Source of the DNA: Rhodocyclaceae bacterium
GTDB taxonomy: Bacteria; Pseudomonadota; Gammaproteobacteria; Burkholderiales; Rhodocyclaceae
DNA: 64,000 nt
Direction of reading: 5' to 3'
Assembly: GCA_030824275.1 (NCBI GenBank)
Contig: JAVBXY010000038.1
Span: 300,219 to 364,218 of the forward strand
This document shows positions 56,285-64,000 of the stretch, piece by piece. Position 1 is the stretch's first letter, and every line of letters starts with the position of its first letter. The notes under the pieces were generated by a model. That model was not told the DNA's origin and did not search any database. It saw only the letters and a list, made by a program, of their open reading frames with translations. The position numbers and the translations under genes were made by a program.

Positions 56285-56814
56285 CAGGAATCCAGCGACC
56301 AACTGGCCAGGGTTTCGTAGCTGGCTACGCTGGGGTGGAGATGGGACTTCACCAGCGAGAACTCCTCGGCCTGCCAGCTCACAGGCGTTTCCAGACGTGG
56401 CAAGGACAAACCGCGAACCCGCCGGGCCAGCGTGACATGAGGCACGTAGGGTCGTTTGTCCGGCGCGAAGCCGGCCGCCAGCAACTCTGCATTCAGGGCC
56501 TGTAAAAGTCGGCGCTGGCGAGACGGCGTTTCCCTGTTTCCAGCATGGAAAACGCCCCCCTGCGGCCAGAAACCGAGCCGGTCCAGCCGCACCTCGAAGG
56601 GCTCGGCACGTACCCGGTCCGCCGCGTCCATCAAGCGTTCCACGCCCTCGTCGTCCACCGAACCGATGAAGGCCAGGGTCATGTGGAGTTTTTCGCCAGG
56701 GACCACTTTCGCTCCCTTGGGCGCCAAGGCATGGCCCAATGCTTCCAGGTGGCCGGCGGCCTCGCCATCCGGCCAGAGGGCGAAGAAGACGCGATGGCGG
56801 CGAGCGGTGTTCAT
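56284..56814 (-). CDS. thpR: RNA 2',3'-cyclic phosphodiesterase
   Basis: A 176-residue 2H phosphoesterase: [31 protein letters not shown] and PHVTLARRV provide the two HxTx catalytic motifs. It opens 2',3'-cyclic phosphate RNA ends. ATG 56814 overlaps the ispF stop (ATGA). A perfect dispersed-motif copy (56504-56519, minus frame) encodes the [10 protein letters not shown] turn. Confidence 0.9.
   Translation of the reverse strand: MNTARRHRVFFALWPDGEAAGHLEALGHALAPKGAKVVPGEKLHMTLAFIGSVDDEGVERLMDAADRVRAEPFEVRLDRLGFWPQGGVFHAGNRETPSRQRRLLQALNAELLAAGFAPDKRPYVPHVTLARRVRGLSLPRLETPVSWQAEEFSLVKSHLHPSVASYETLASWSLDS
56504..56519 (-). repeat. Dispersed 16-bp motif, exact copy (inside thpR)
   Basis: Reverse orientation, followed on the + strand by GAGACGGC, thus the full 24-base form. 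In the thpR frame it reads PSRQRRLL, a different frame from the KVGAGET copies. Confidence 0.9.
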
Positions 56815-57296
56815 GCCTTCACCAGCAGCGCCACGGCCTCGACGGCAATGCCTTCGCCACGGCCCTCGAAGCCGAGGCGCTCCGTGGTCTTGCCCTTGAT
56901 GTTGACGCAATCCGCGGCGACGCCCAGATCGCTGGCGATGTGCTCGACCATGGTCTTCACGTAGGGGCCGACCTTCGGCGCCTGGGCGATGATGGTCGCA
57001 TCGACGTTGCCGACCACCCAGCCGGCCTTGCGCACGGCGTCCATGGCGCCGCGCAGCAGGCGGCGGCTGTCGGCGCCCTCCCACTGCTTGTCGCTGTCGG
57101 GAAACATGCGGCCGATGTCGCCGAGGCCGGCAGCGCCCAGCAGCGCATCGGTGATCGCGTGCAGCAGCACGTCGGCATCGGAATGGCCGAGCAGGCCCTT
57201 GCTGTATGGAATGGTGACGCCGCCGATGATCAGCGGCCGGCCGGGGACGAGGGCGTGGACGTCATAGCCCTGGCCGACGCGGAAAGGAATGCTCAT
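56811..57296 (-). CDS. ispF: 2-C-methyl-D-erythritol 2,4-cyclodiphosphate synthase
   Basis: A 161-residue MEP-pathway enzyme: [24 protein letters not shown] with metal ligands Asp and His, [37 protein letters not shown] 57296; the frame extends to 57323 without support. Overlaps ispD at its start and thpR at its end. Confidence 0.96.
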   Translation of the reverse strand: MSIPFRVGQGYDVHALVPGRPLIIGGVTIPYSKGLLGHSDADVLLHAITDALLGAAGLGDIGRMFPDSDKQWEGADSRRLLRGAMDAVRKAGWVVGNVDATIIAQAPKVGPYVKTMVEHIASDLGVAADCVNIKGKTTERLGFEGRGEGIAVEAVALLVKA

Positions 57297-57988
57297 GCGG
57301 GACTCCGATGGGCGAGTATCCATTCGGCCAGTTGCAGGTCGAGGGGATAGGTCACCTTGAGATTGGTCATGTCGGCGGCGACGAGTCGCGGCGCCAGACC
57401 GAGGGTTTCGATGGCGCTGGCTTCGTCTGTCACCTGTGGCGCGAAATCAAGCGCATCGAGGAGCAGGTGATGACGGAACATCTGCGGCGTCTGCGCCTGC
57501 CAGAGGCCATCGCGGGGCACAGTTTCGACTACGTAGCCACTCTCGTTGCCACGCTTCAGGGTGTCGGCCACGGGCACGGCGAGAAGGCCGCCGGCCACAT
57601 CGTCGCCGACTTCGGCGATCAGTTTTTCCACCAGCGCCACGCTCAGGCAGGGACGCGCCGCGTCATGCACCAGCACCCAGTCCTCGTCTATATTGCCCAG
57701 CTCCGCCGCCATCGCACGCAGGCCGTTGGCGACGGACAGCGCCCGCGTTTCGCCACCGCAGCGGAAGACGCCAAGCTTGGGCGCCAGATCGGTCATGCTG
57801 TCAGCGGGCCACAGTTCGTCGTCCGGCGCCAGTACGACGAAAACACGCGCGATGGCAGGCATCTGGCAAAGCGTGGCGATGGCATGACGGATCAGAGGCT
57901 GGCCGGCCAGCGGCAGGTATTGTTTGGGAAGCTCGCTGCCCATGCGGGAACCGGTGCCGGCAGCAGGAATCAAAGCGTAATAAGTCAT
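57293..57988 (-). CDS. ispD: 2-C-methyl-D-erythritol 4-phosphate cytidylyltransferase
   Basis: A 231-residue enzyme of isoprenoid synthesis: [54 protein letters not shown] and [11 protein letters not shown]. It makes CDP-ME from MEP and CTP. First gene of the overlapping chain ispD-ispF-thpR-PstS-PstS-TAXI. Confidence 0.96.
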   Translation of the reverse strand: MTYYALIPAAGTGSRMGSELPKQYLPLAGQPLIRHAIATLCQMPAIARVFVVLAPDDELWPADSMTDLAPKLGVFRCGGETRALSVANGLRAMAAELGNIDEDWVLVHDAARPCLSVALVEKLIAEVGDDVAGGLLAVPVADTLKRGNESGYVVETVPRDGLWQAQTPQMFRHHLLLDALDFAPQVTDEASAIETLGLAPRLVAADMTNLKVTYPLDLQLAEWILAHRSPA

Positions 57989-58044
57989 GGCCCGATTCTA
58001 TACAATCGGTGCATCGCCATTGTGGCCGTCGCGCGGAGTAGCGC

Positions 58045-59301
58045 ATGTTTGCAGCAGACAGCGGTATCGAAACTCTACAAGCCTTCGCCACCAGCATCGG
58101 CGTCGGCCTGCTGATCGGCCTCGAACGCGAACGCCAGTCCGACGTCAAGGCCGGCCTGCGTACCTTCGCCCTTGTCGGCCTGCTCGGCTGCCTCTCCGGC
58201 CTGCTGGCCGAGGCCACCAGCAGCGGCTGGATCATCGCCGCCGGCTTCCTGTCCATTGCCGCCATGATGATCGCCGCCATCGTCTCCGATCCGCTCGACG
58301 ACGGCGATCCCGGCACCACCTCGGTGGTGGCGATGATGGTCTGCTACGCGCTGGGCGCCATGATCTGGTACGGCTATTCCTCCGTCGCCGTCATGCTTTC
58401 CATCGCCACCACCGTGCTGCTGTATTTCAAAGCGCAGCTGCACGGCATCTCGAAGAGCCTGACCCATACCGACCTGCTTTCCATAATCCAGTTCGGCGTG
58501 CTATCCATGGTCATCCTGCCCATCCTGCCGAATCAGGACTACGGCCCCTACGACGCACTCAACCCGCACCAGATCTGGTGGATGGTGGTGCTGATCTCCG
58601 GCGTCTCGCTGGCCGGCTACGCATCCCTGCGCCTCATCGGCGCCCGCCACGGCGCGGCGCTGATCGGCATCTTCGGCGGCCTCGCCTCCTCCACCGCCAC
58701 CACCATGATCTTCGCCCGCCATGCGCGCGCCGAAGCCAATCTGGCGCGCACCGCCATGGTCGTCATCCTGCTCGCCAACATCGTGGTCATGATCCGCCTC
58801 GGCTTCGTCTCCTTCGTCGTCGCCCCCGCCATCATCACGCCGCTGGCCCTGGTGCTGGGCGGCGGCGTTGTCCTCGGCATCGTCGCTACCTTCTGGGGCT
58901 GGCGCCAGCTCGAAAGCGGCGATGCGTTGCCCATGCCGAACGTCACCAACCCGACCGAGATCCGCACCGCCCTCACCTTCGGCGCGCTGTATGCCGTGAT
59001 CCTGCTGCTATCGTCCTGGTTGCAGGACATCGCCGGCAGCAAGGGCCTCTACCTGATCGCACTGGCCTCGGGCCTCACCGACGTGGATGCCATCGTGCTG
59101 TCCTCGCTGCGCCTGTTCAATACAGCGCAGATCAGCCCGGTCGAAACCGTGACTGCCATCGTCCTCGCCACCCTTGCCAACCTGGCCTTCAAGACCGGGC
59201 TGGTCGTTGTCATCGGCGGCGCAGCACTGGCCAAGCGCACGCTCCCCGGCCTCGCCGCCATCGCTGTCGGGCTGATCGGCGCCCTGCTGCTCACCGGCTG
59301 A
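58045..59301 (+). CDS. MgtC/SapB family membrane protein with DUF4010 part
   Basis: A 418-residue protein with about 11 membrane segments. The N-terminal MgtC part has FATSIGVGLLIGLERERQ, then KAGLRTFALVGLLGCLSGLLA. A DUF4010-type C-terminal half holds SLRLIGARHGAALIGIFGGLASSTATTMIFARHARAE and LASGLTDVDAIVLSSLRLF. Role in ion or magnesium homeostasis is inferred from the family. Divergent from ispD, one base before the next gene. Confidence 0.87.
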   Translation: MFAADSGIETLQAFATSIGVGLLIGLERERQSDVKAGLRTFALVGLLGCLSGLLAEATSSGWIIAAGFLSIAAMMIAAIVSDPLDDGDPGTTSVVAMMVCYALGAMIWYGYSSVAVMLSIATTVLLYFKAQLHGISKSLTHTDLLSIIQFGVLSMVILPILPNQDYGPYDALNPHQIWWMVVLISGVSLAGYASLRLIGARHGAALIGIFGGLASSTATTMIFARHARAEANLARTAMVVILLANIVVMIRLGFVSFVVAPAIITPLALVLGGGVVLGIVATFWGWRQLESGDALPMPNVTNPTEIRTALTFGALYAVILLLSSWLQDIAGSKGLYLIALASGLTDVDAIVLSSLRLFNTAQISPVETVTAIVLATLANLAFKTGLVVVIGGAALAKRTLPGLAAIAVGLIGALLLTG

Positions 59302-59302
59302 C

Positions 59303-60679
59303 ATGAACACCACCGTCCGCCCTGCTGCCGTCGCCGGCATGTTCTACCCCGGTGACCAAGCGGGTTTGCGGGCGGAGTTGGAGGCGTGTCTTGCCGTAGC
59401 CTCTGCGGGCCACCTCCGGCCTGACGGCCTCCCCGTACCGTCAGAGCCGACTTATCCCAGCATCAAGGCCTCGATCAAAGCCTTAATTGTTCCTCACGCC
59501 GGCTACATCTATTCCGGTAGCACCGCCGGCAAAGCCTACGCGCTGCTCGCACCGCAGGCCGCGCACATCCGTCGCATCGTCCTGCTCGGCCCTTGCCATC
59601 GCGTCGCAGTGCGCGGTCTCGCCGCACCGACAGTGGACGCCTTCGATACGCCACTCGGTCGCATCCCGCTGGACCGCGCCGCCATCGACGCCTTGGCCGA
59701 TCTGCCGCAGGTCGTCGCCAGCGACGCCGCCCACGCCCAGGAACATTCGCTCGAAGTGCAACTGCCCTTCCTGCAAACCGTGCTCGGCGATTTCAGCCTG
59801 GTACCACTGGCCGTCGGCCAGGCCAGCACCGCCGAAGTCGCCGAGGTGCTGGCGCGCCTCTGGGGCGGCCCGGAAACCCTGATCGTGATCAGCTCCGACC
59901 TCTCGCACTTCCACGCCTACCGTGAAGCGCAAGGCATCGACAAGGACACCGTGCGCCACATCCTTGCCGGCGATAGCCTCACCAGTCATGAACAAGCCTG
60001 CGGCGCCCTGCCCATCAACGGCCTGCTCGCCGTAGCGAAACAAAATGCCCTCGCCATCGAGCTCATCGCCCAGTGCAACTCGGGCGACACGGCCGGCGAC
60101 AAATCGCGCGTCGTCGGCTACGCGTCCTTCATGCTCCACGAAGCAGACCTTGGCGCAGCTTTGCTCGTCCGCGCCCGCAACGCCATCGCCGCCCAGCTCG
60201 ACCTGTCCACGCAACCCGAGCCCGGCCATCCGCAACTGGCCGCCCCCGGCGCCACCTTCGTCACTCTCACAAAACAGGGCCAGTTGCGCGGCTGCATCGG
60301 CTCGCTCGAAGCGCATCGCGCCCTCGACGACGACGTGCGCGCCAATGCCCTCGCCGCCGCCCAGCGCGACCCGCGCTTCCCGCCCGTCACCGCCGCCGAG
60401 TGGCCGACGATCAAGGTCGAAGTCTCCCTGCTGAGCGCACCGACGCCAATGTCATTCAGCGACGAAGCCGACGCCCTGCGCCAGCTTCGCCCCGGCATCG
60501 ACGGCGTCATCCTGCAAGCCGGCCATCTGCGCAGCACCTTCCTGCCTCAGGTCTGGGAACAACTCCCCGATCCCCACCAGTTCATGGCCCATCTCAAACA
60601 GAAGGCCGGCCTGCCGGCCGACTTCTGGTCGCCCGAGGTCAGGCTGTTCCGCTACGAGGTGCAGAAGTGGAAAGAGTAG
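59303..60679 (+). CDS. Fused AmmeMemoRadiSam system protein B and protein A
   Basis: A 458-residue chain. N-terminal MEMO1-like part: VRPAAVAGMFYPGDQAGLRAELEACL, IVPHAGYIYSGSTAGKAYALL, VLLGPCHR and ISSDLSHFHAYREAQGID. From about residue 290 an AMMECR1 domain: TFVTLTKQGQLRGCIGSLEAHRALDDDV, AAQRDPRFPPVTAAEW, GVILQAGHLRSTFLPQVWEQLPDPHQF. In many genomes these are separate genes. Upstream coupled to MgtC, downstream overlapping the radical SAM gene. A weak motif copy occurs near its start. Biochemical role unknown. Confidence 0.9.
   Translation: MNTTVRPAAVAGMFYPGDQAGLRAELEACLAVASAGHLRPDGLPVPSEPTYPSIKASIKALIVPHAGYIYSGSTAGKAYALLAPQAAHIRRIVLLGPCHRVAVRGLAAPTVDAFDTPLGRIPLDRAAIDALADLPQVVASDAAHAQEHSLEVQLPFLQTVLGDFSLVPLAVGQASTAEVAEVLARLWGGPETLIVISSDLSHFHAYREAQGIDKDTVRHILAGDSLTSHEQACGALPINGLLAVAKQNALAIELIAQCNSGDTAGDKSRVVGYASFMLHEADLGAALLVRARNAIAAQLDLSTQPEPGHPQLAAPGATFVTLTKQGQLRGCIGSLEAHRALDDDVRANALAAAQRDPRFPPVTAAEWPTIKVEVSLLSAPTPMSFSDEADALRQLRPGIDGVILQAGHLRSTFLPQVWEQLPDPHQFMAHLKQKAGLPADFWSPEVRLFRYEVQKWKE
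59440..59455 (+). repeat. Dispersed motif, three mismatches (inside AmmeMemo B/A gene)
   Basis: GTCAGAGCCGACTTAT following TACC. Listed as a degenerate candidate only. Confidence 0.3.
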
Positions 60680-61764
60680 ACAAGCTCCACCCCGCCCGCT
60701 GGTGGCACACGCTCGACGACGGCCGCATCCAGTGCGACCTCTGCCCGCGCGAATGCAAGCTGCACGAAGGCCAGCGCGCCGCCTGTTTCGTCCGCGCCAT
60801 GCAGGGCGGCGAACTGGTGCTGACCACCTACGGCCGCAGCTCCGGCTTCTGCATCGACCCCATCGAAAAGAAACCTCTCAACCAGTTCTACCCCGGCAGC
60901 AGCATCCTTTCCTTTGGCACCGCCGGCTGCAATCTGGCCTGCAAGTTCTGCCAGAACTGGGACATCTCCAAATCCCGCGACATGGACCGGCTGATGGATC
61001 AGGCCAGCCCAGAAGCCATCGCCCAGGCCGCAAAACGCCACGGCGCGCAAAGCGTCGCCTTCACCTACAACGACCCGGTGATCTTCGCCGAGTACGCCAT
61101 GGACACCGCCGACGCCTGTCACGGCCTCGGCATCCAGACCGTCGCCGTCACCGCCGGCTACATGCACCTCGCCCCCGCCCGCGAGTTCTACGCGAAGATG
61201 GACGCCGCCAACATCGACCTCAAGGGCTTCAGCGACGACTTCTACCTCAAGCTCTGCGGCGGCCATCTGCACAACGTCCTCGACCTCATCGCCATGGTCC
61301 ATCACGAGACCGACTGCTGGGTCGAACTGACCACCCTGCTGATCCCCGGCAAGAACGACTCCGACGCCGAACTCAAACAGCTATCGGCCTGGATGGCCAG
61401 CGAACTCGGCCCCGACGTCCCCATCCACTTCACCGCCTTCCACCCCGACTGGAAGATGGACGACATCCCCGCCACCCCGCCCGAGACCCTGCGCCGCGCC
61501 CGCCGCATCGCCATGGATGCCGGCCTGCGCTACGTCTATACCGGCAACGTGCATGACAAGGACGGCGACACCACCTACTGTCCCGGCTGCCAGGCACCGC
61601 TGATCGTGCGCGACTGGTACGACATCCTCGACTACCGGCTGGATGACACCGGGCGCTGCCGGCAATGCGGAACGGCCCTGCCAGGGCGCTATGGAAAATT
61701 CACCAGGCCGTTTGGCCCACGACGGATTCCGGTCAGCATGCAGCGGATTTCCTCGCCATCTTGA
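60667..61764 (+). CDS. amrS: AmmeMemoRadiSam system radical SAM enzyme
   Basis: A 365-residue enzyme starting with GTG inside the end of the previous gene. The radical SAM cluster motif C-x3-C-x2-C is CNLACKFC in GTAGCNLACKFCQNWDISKS (about residues 92-99). Preceded by RIQCDLCPRECKLHEGQRAACFVR and followed by VAFTYNDPVIFAEYA, NIDLKGFSDDFY and a C-terminal zinc-like pair set (YCPGCQAPL; CRQCGTALPGRYGKF). Substrate unknown. Confidence 0.92.
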   Translation: MERVDKLHPARWWHTLDDGRIQCDLCPRECKLHEGQRAACFVRAMQGGELVLTTYGRSSGFCIDPIEKKPLNQFYPGSSILSFGTAGCNLACKFCQNWDISKSRDMDRLMDQASPEAIAQAAKRHGAQSVAFTYNDPVIFAEYAMDTADACHGLGIQTVAVTAGYMHLAPAREFYAKMDAANIDLKGFSDDFYLKLCGGHLHNVLDLIAMVHHETDCWVELTTLLIPGKNDSDAELKQLSAWMASELGPDVPIHFTAFHPDWKMDDIPATPPETLRRARRIAMDAGLRYVYTGNVHDKDGDTTYCPGCQAPLIVRDWYDILDYRLDDTGRCRQCGTALPGRYGKFTRPFGPRRIPVSMQRISSPS

Positions 61765-61918
61765 ACACTGGCGCCGCCCCCCTTTTCAGCATTCACTTTT
61801 GGGCTGAAAATGTGTCCTGCCAATTGCATGCAAAATACAAAGACATACTCGAAAGGCATCTGTCGATGCTTTCCATCCACGCAGACGCAATCTCCACATG
61901 GACAAGGGAGAGATGAAC

Positions 61919-63568
61919 ATGGCAAACAATGGATTTGTTCGGTTAATCGTTTCCGCGTTGTTCTTTTTCTTCAGCGCCCCCCTTGCCTTTGCCGGCAGCG
62001 AGTTCTACTGGAAGCCCAGCTACGGGCGAGGCGTAGGCACGGTCAAGGCTCCTGACTGCAATGGCAAGCAGTACGACGCGGGACTCTGCTACAACGCCTG
62101 TAAAAGCGGGTACAGCAGCGGCGGACCGGTATGCTGGGAACAGAACGCCAAATTCATTCCCAAAAGCTACGGTCGGGGCGTGGGAACCCCCCCTGCCTAT
62201 TCCTGCGGCAGCAAGGAGGAAGACGCCGGCCTTTGCTATACGAAATGTAGCCCCGGTTACAAAGGCGTAGGCCCGGTCTGCTGGGCACTTTCGCCCCCCG
62301 GCTATATAGAGTGCGGTGCGGGATTTGCCGCCAATGAACTCCAGTGCACAATGGTCACTGGCTCCCAAACGGCATCCATCGGCATGCTTGGTTTGGCGGC
62401 CATGCCGGCTGCGTCCATTGCCGCCAATCGGGCGCTGCAATCAAAAGCAGGCACAGCGGCCGTGGAAGCCGCCCAAAAGTTGGCCAAGCTGATGGAACCG
62501 CTGACCTCAAAACTGGCGCCCATGTTTACTGCCGGGGCGAAAAACCCCGGAAAATTTGCGACTGTCATGTCCGATGCGCAAAAACTCTGGGTTAACTTCT
62601 TTGCCAAGAACGGTCCCCAAATCAAAGAACTGGTCAAGGTAGCCCGTGCCGTCAAGGGCTCTGCCAGTGCCGGCGTCCAGTCCATGGACGATCAGCTCGA
62701 TCCGATTGAGGGATTGCGGTTCGTCTTCACCATCTTGTCCGTCGTTGATCAGACGCCGGTATCCGGCCTCATTTCATCCTTCGCCTATTCGGTCTATGAA
62801 CCGGCGTCAGCATCCGGCGCCCATCGTCCAGCGCCAGGGGCCACGACGCCTCCACCGCCAGCCCCAGTGGTAAATAGCTGGAACTATCTTTACGGCTTGC
62901 AGGGCAACGGCGACTTATGGGCTTTCCGCATGGATGCAGGGGGCGCCATAGGCTTTTCCGGAAAGATCGGCCAGGGCTGGGGCGACATGAAGCTGATCAC
63001 CGCAGGAAATACCGGGGAACTATTCGCCGTCGCCACAAACGGTGATCTCTACTTCTATCAACACGATGACAAACTCACCTTCACCGTCTCTGCCAAGAAA
63101 ATCGGCCAAGGCTGGGGCAGGATGAAATCGGTGTTCTCAGGTGGAACTCACGGGAACCAGCGCATCCTCTTTGCCATCAATGAAAGCGGAGAATTACTCG
63201 ATTGCCGTTTTGAAGGCCCCGATGTCCGCAATGTCTCGGTTAAAACGATAGGCTGGGGCTGGGGCGGCTATCGCCAGGTGTCTGCCGGACCCAACGGAGC
63301 AATTTATGCCATCAATGACAGGGGCGAACTCATGAAGTACGCATACAACCTTGCCGACATGGCACAGACGCCAAAATCCCAAGGAATCGGCCCCGGCTGG
63401 GATGCCTATCCGCAGGCCTTCGCCGGCGCGGACGGCTATCTCTACGGTCTCGACAGAAAGAACAATCTGCTGGTCTACCGGGATCAAGGAAGCGGCGGAT
63501 TTCTGGGGCCACAGACGATAGGCAATGGCTTTGGCCTGCGCAGCATGACAGCCATGAAGAAGTGGTAG
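61919..63568 (+). CDS. Secreted Cys-rich protein with tachylectin-like repeats
   Basis: A protein of about 549 residues. Signal peptide (FVRLIVSALFFFFSAPLAFAGS); two Cys-rich N-terminal repeats (SYGRGVGTVKAPDCNGKQ..AGLCYNACKSGY; SYGRGVGTPPAYSCGSKEEDAGLCYTKCSPGY); a helical middle (AAVEAAQKLAKLMEPLTSKL); a Pro linker (PGATTPPPPAPV); then four to five repeats of a tachylectin-2-like propeller, each with (I)GxGWG (IGQGWGDMK, IGQGWGRMK, IGWGWGGYR, IGPGWDAY). Such domains bind sugars. GGGAGAG sits seven bases before ATG 61919; in-frame ATGs at 61898 and 61913 are less likely. The 154-base leader has no other gene. Function inferred: surface lectin. Confidence 0.72.
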   Translation: MANNGFVRLIVSALFFFFSAPLAFAGSEFYWKPSYGRGVGTVKAPDCNGKQYDAGLCYNACKSGYSSGGPVCWEQNAKFIPKSYGRGVGTPPAYSCGSKEEDAGLCYTKCSPGYKGVGPVCWALSPPGYIECGAGFAANELQCTMVTGSQTASIGMLGLAAMPAASIAANRALQSKAGTAAVEAAQKLAKLMEPLTSKLAPMFTAGAKNPGKFATVMSDAQKLWVNFFAKNGPQIKELVKVARAVKGSASAGVQSMDDQLDPIEGLRFVFTILSVVDQTPVSGLISSFAYSVYEPASASGAHRPAPGATTPPPPAPVVNSWNYLYGLQGNGDLWAFRMDAGGAIGFSGKIGQGWGDMKLITAGNTGELFAVATNGDLYFYQHDDKLTFTVSAKKIGQGWGRMKSVFSGGTHGNQRILFAINESGELLDCRFEGPDVRNVSVKTIGWGWGGYRQVSAGPNGAIYAINDRGELMKYAYNLADMAQTPKSQGIGPGWDAYPQAFAGADGYLYGLDRKNNLLVYRDQGSGGFLGPQTIGNGFGLRSMTAMKKW

Positions 63569-63624
63569 CACGGCGCACCCAGCGTTCCAATTTAGCTGGA
63601 TGCGAGCATCTGAATCGTCGTTCT

Positions 63625-63640
63625 GCCAGCGCCGACTTTT
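63625..63640 (+). repeat. Dispersed 16-bp motif, exact copy (intergenic, after tachylectin gene)
   Basis: GCCAGCGCCGACTTTT preceded by TCGTTCT, in non-coding DNA 57 bases after the stop. Confidence 0.9.
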
Positions 63641-63900
63641 CAGGGCGCCGTCAATAGCCGCCTGTGTTCAAGCGCAGCCATCGACGGCGTCTCCCTCACT
63701 GCCTGGCCTGGAGTAGTATGCCGATGGGGATTATCGCCATGCAGGGTTTGAGGGAGATTTTAGTGGGCACAGTAAACACGAAAGCATCGGCAATCATTGG
63801 TGGACAAGTGTTTCCGGGCGATGCACTGTTCATGTTATGCGGCAAGACACTGCGAAACCCTGAAAAATCGCTGCCTAAATCACGTTGAACTAAACCGCTG

Positions 63901-63930
63901 ACGCGGTGGTGGCGCAAGTCACCACCGCGT
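63901..63930. terminator. Hairpin, possible terminator
   Basis: ACGCGGTGGTG (63901-63911) and CACCACCGCGT (63920-63930) form an 11-bp perfect stem with an eight-base loop. TGTGCATTTT follows, a weak T tract, so it may end the tachylectin-like transcript on the + strand. Confidence 0.5.
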
Positions 63931-64000
63931 TGTGCATTTTGGACGCCGAGTTGTTCGATCCTCTCATCGGGAATGTTCCCGACCTGACGAGGAGAACGAC

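Larger units (their letters stand above)
63569..64000. other. Intergenic tail with motif copy and a likely start region
   Basis: This stretch holds a dispersed-motif copy (63625-63640), a hairpin at 63901-63930, and, in its last bases, GAGGAGAACGAC, a plausible ribosome binding site for a gene that starts beyond the window. A 74-codon frame at 63664 has no ribosome binding site or recognisable product. Confidence 0.55.

Noticed and set aside
63664..63888. 74-codon frame near the right edge
   Set aside because: No ribosome binding site, no recognisable domain and unusual composition; likely chance.

Overview
This is a GC-rich window of about 64 kb with tightly packed, often overlapping genes. 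It reads as chromosomal DNA of a betaproteobacterium. The order of the housekeeping genes (mltG-tmk-holB-tatD, guaB-guaA, ratA/rnfH opposite smpB, ompR-envZ, ispD-ispF) and the protein sequences fit the Rhodocyclales best. That placement is inference; there is no rRNA or other marker gene. I found no tRNA, rRNA or CRISPR array.

Region 1 (1 to about 21.2 kb) is a metal-resistance island dominated by copper. It opens with the 3' end of a Tn3-family transposase and an unfamiliar HhH plus PD-(D/E)XK-like nuclease candidate. An OsmC-like protein follows. Then comes a long minus-strand array: isoprenylcysteine-methyltransferase-like enzyme, DUF2933, YHS protein, small His/Lys-rich periplasmic protein, CopZ-like [2Fe-2S] metallochaperone, DUF2789 protein, YHS-containing copper P-type ATPase, Met-rich protein, cusABC (CusB carrying a fused CusF domain), a possible 55-residue membrane protein, a CusF-like chaperone, a DUF411 protein, a cytochrome c, copB and the multicopper oxidase copA. 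The divergent copRS two-component system lies at the end. Three palindromic boxes of the type TTACA-N4-TGTAA lie upstream of the small periplasmic gene, the DUF411 gene and copA/copR, and are the likely CopR operators.

Region 2 (21.2 to 31.8 kb) holds an HNH endonuclease overlapping a tyrosine recombinase. After these come a lipoprotein, a second heavy-metal RND system (czcCBA-like) with a CzcI-like protein, a YnfA protein, and a KfrA-like coiled-coil DNA-binding protein preceded by ATTACGTAAT palindromes. Recombinase, transposase and KfrA suggest that regions 1 and 2 are acquired.

Region 3 (31.8 to 51 kb) is ordinary core genome: ankyrin protein, tatD, holB, tmk, mltG, ygfZ, an NRDE protein, a YkuD-GNAT fusion, tadA, bdhA, guaA, guaB, rnfH, ratA, smpB, a Bcr/CflA exporter, ompR-envZ with a truncated hemoglobin, an AI-2E family permease and a cyclic-nucleotide-binding protein.

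Region 4 (51 to 64 kb) has a phosphate flavour. A Pho-box-like promoter precedes a phytase-like esterase and a periplasmic histidine phosphatase. Facing them is a six-gene overlapping chain: ispD, ispF, thpR, two PstS-like binding proteins and a TAXI protein. MgtC/SapB, a fused AmmeMemoRadiSam B-A protein with its radical SAM partner, and a Cys-rich secreted protein with tachylectin-like repeats complete the window.

The most unusual signal cuts across all regions. A 16-base core, GCCAGCGCCGACTTTT (often preceded by GCCGTCTC), occurs exactly eight times and twice more with one mismatch, plus two weaker copies. It lies on both strands and in different reading frames, inside unrelated genes and between genes. 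It behaves like a DNA uptake sequence or another genome-wide recognition word.
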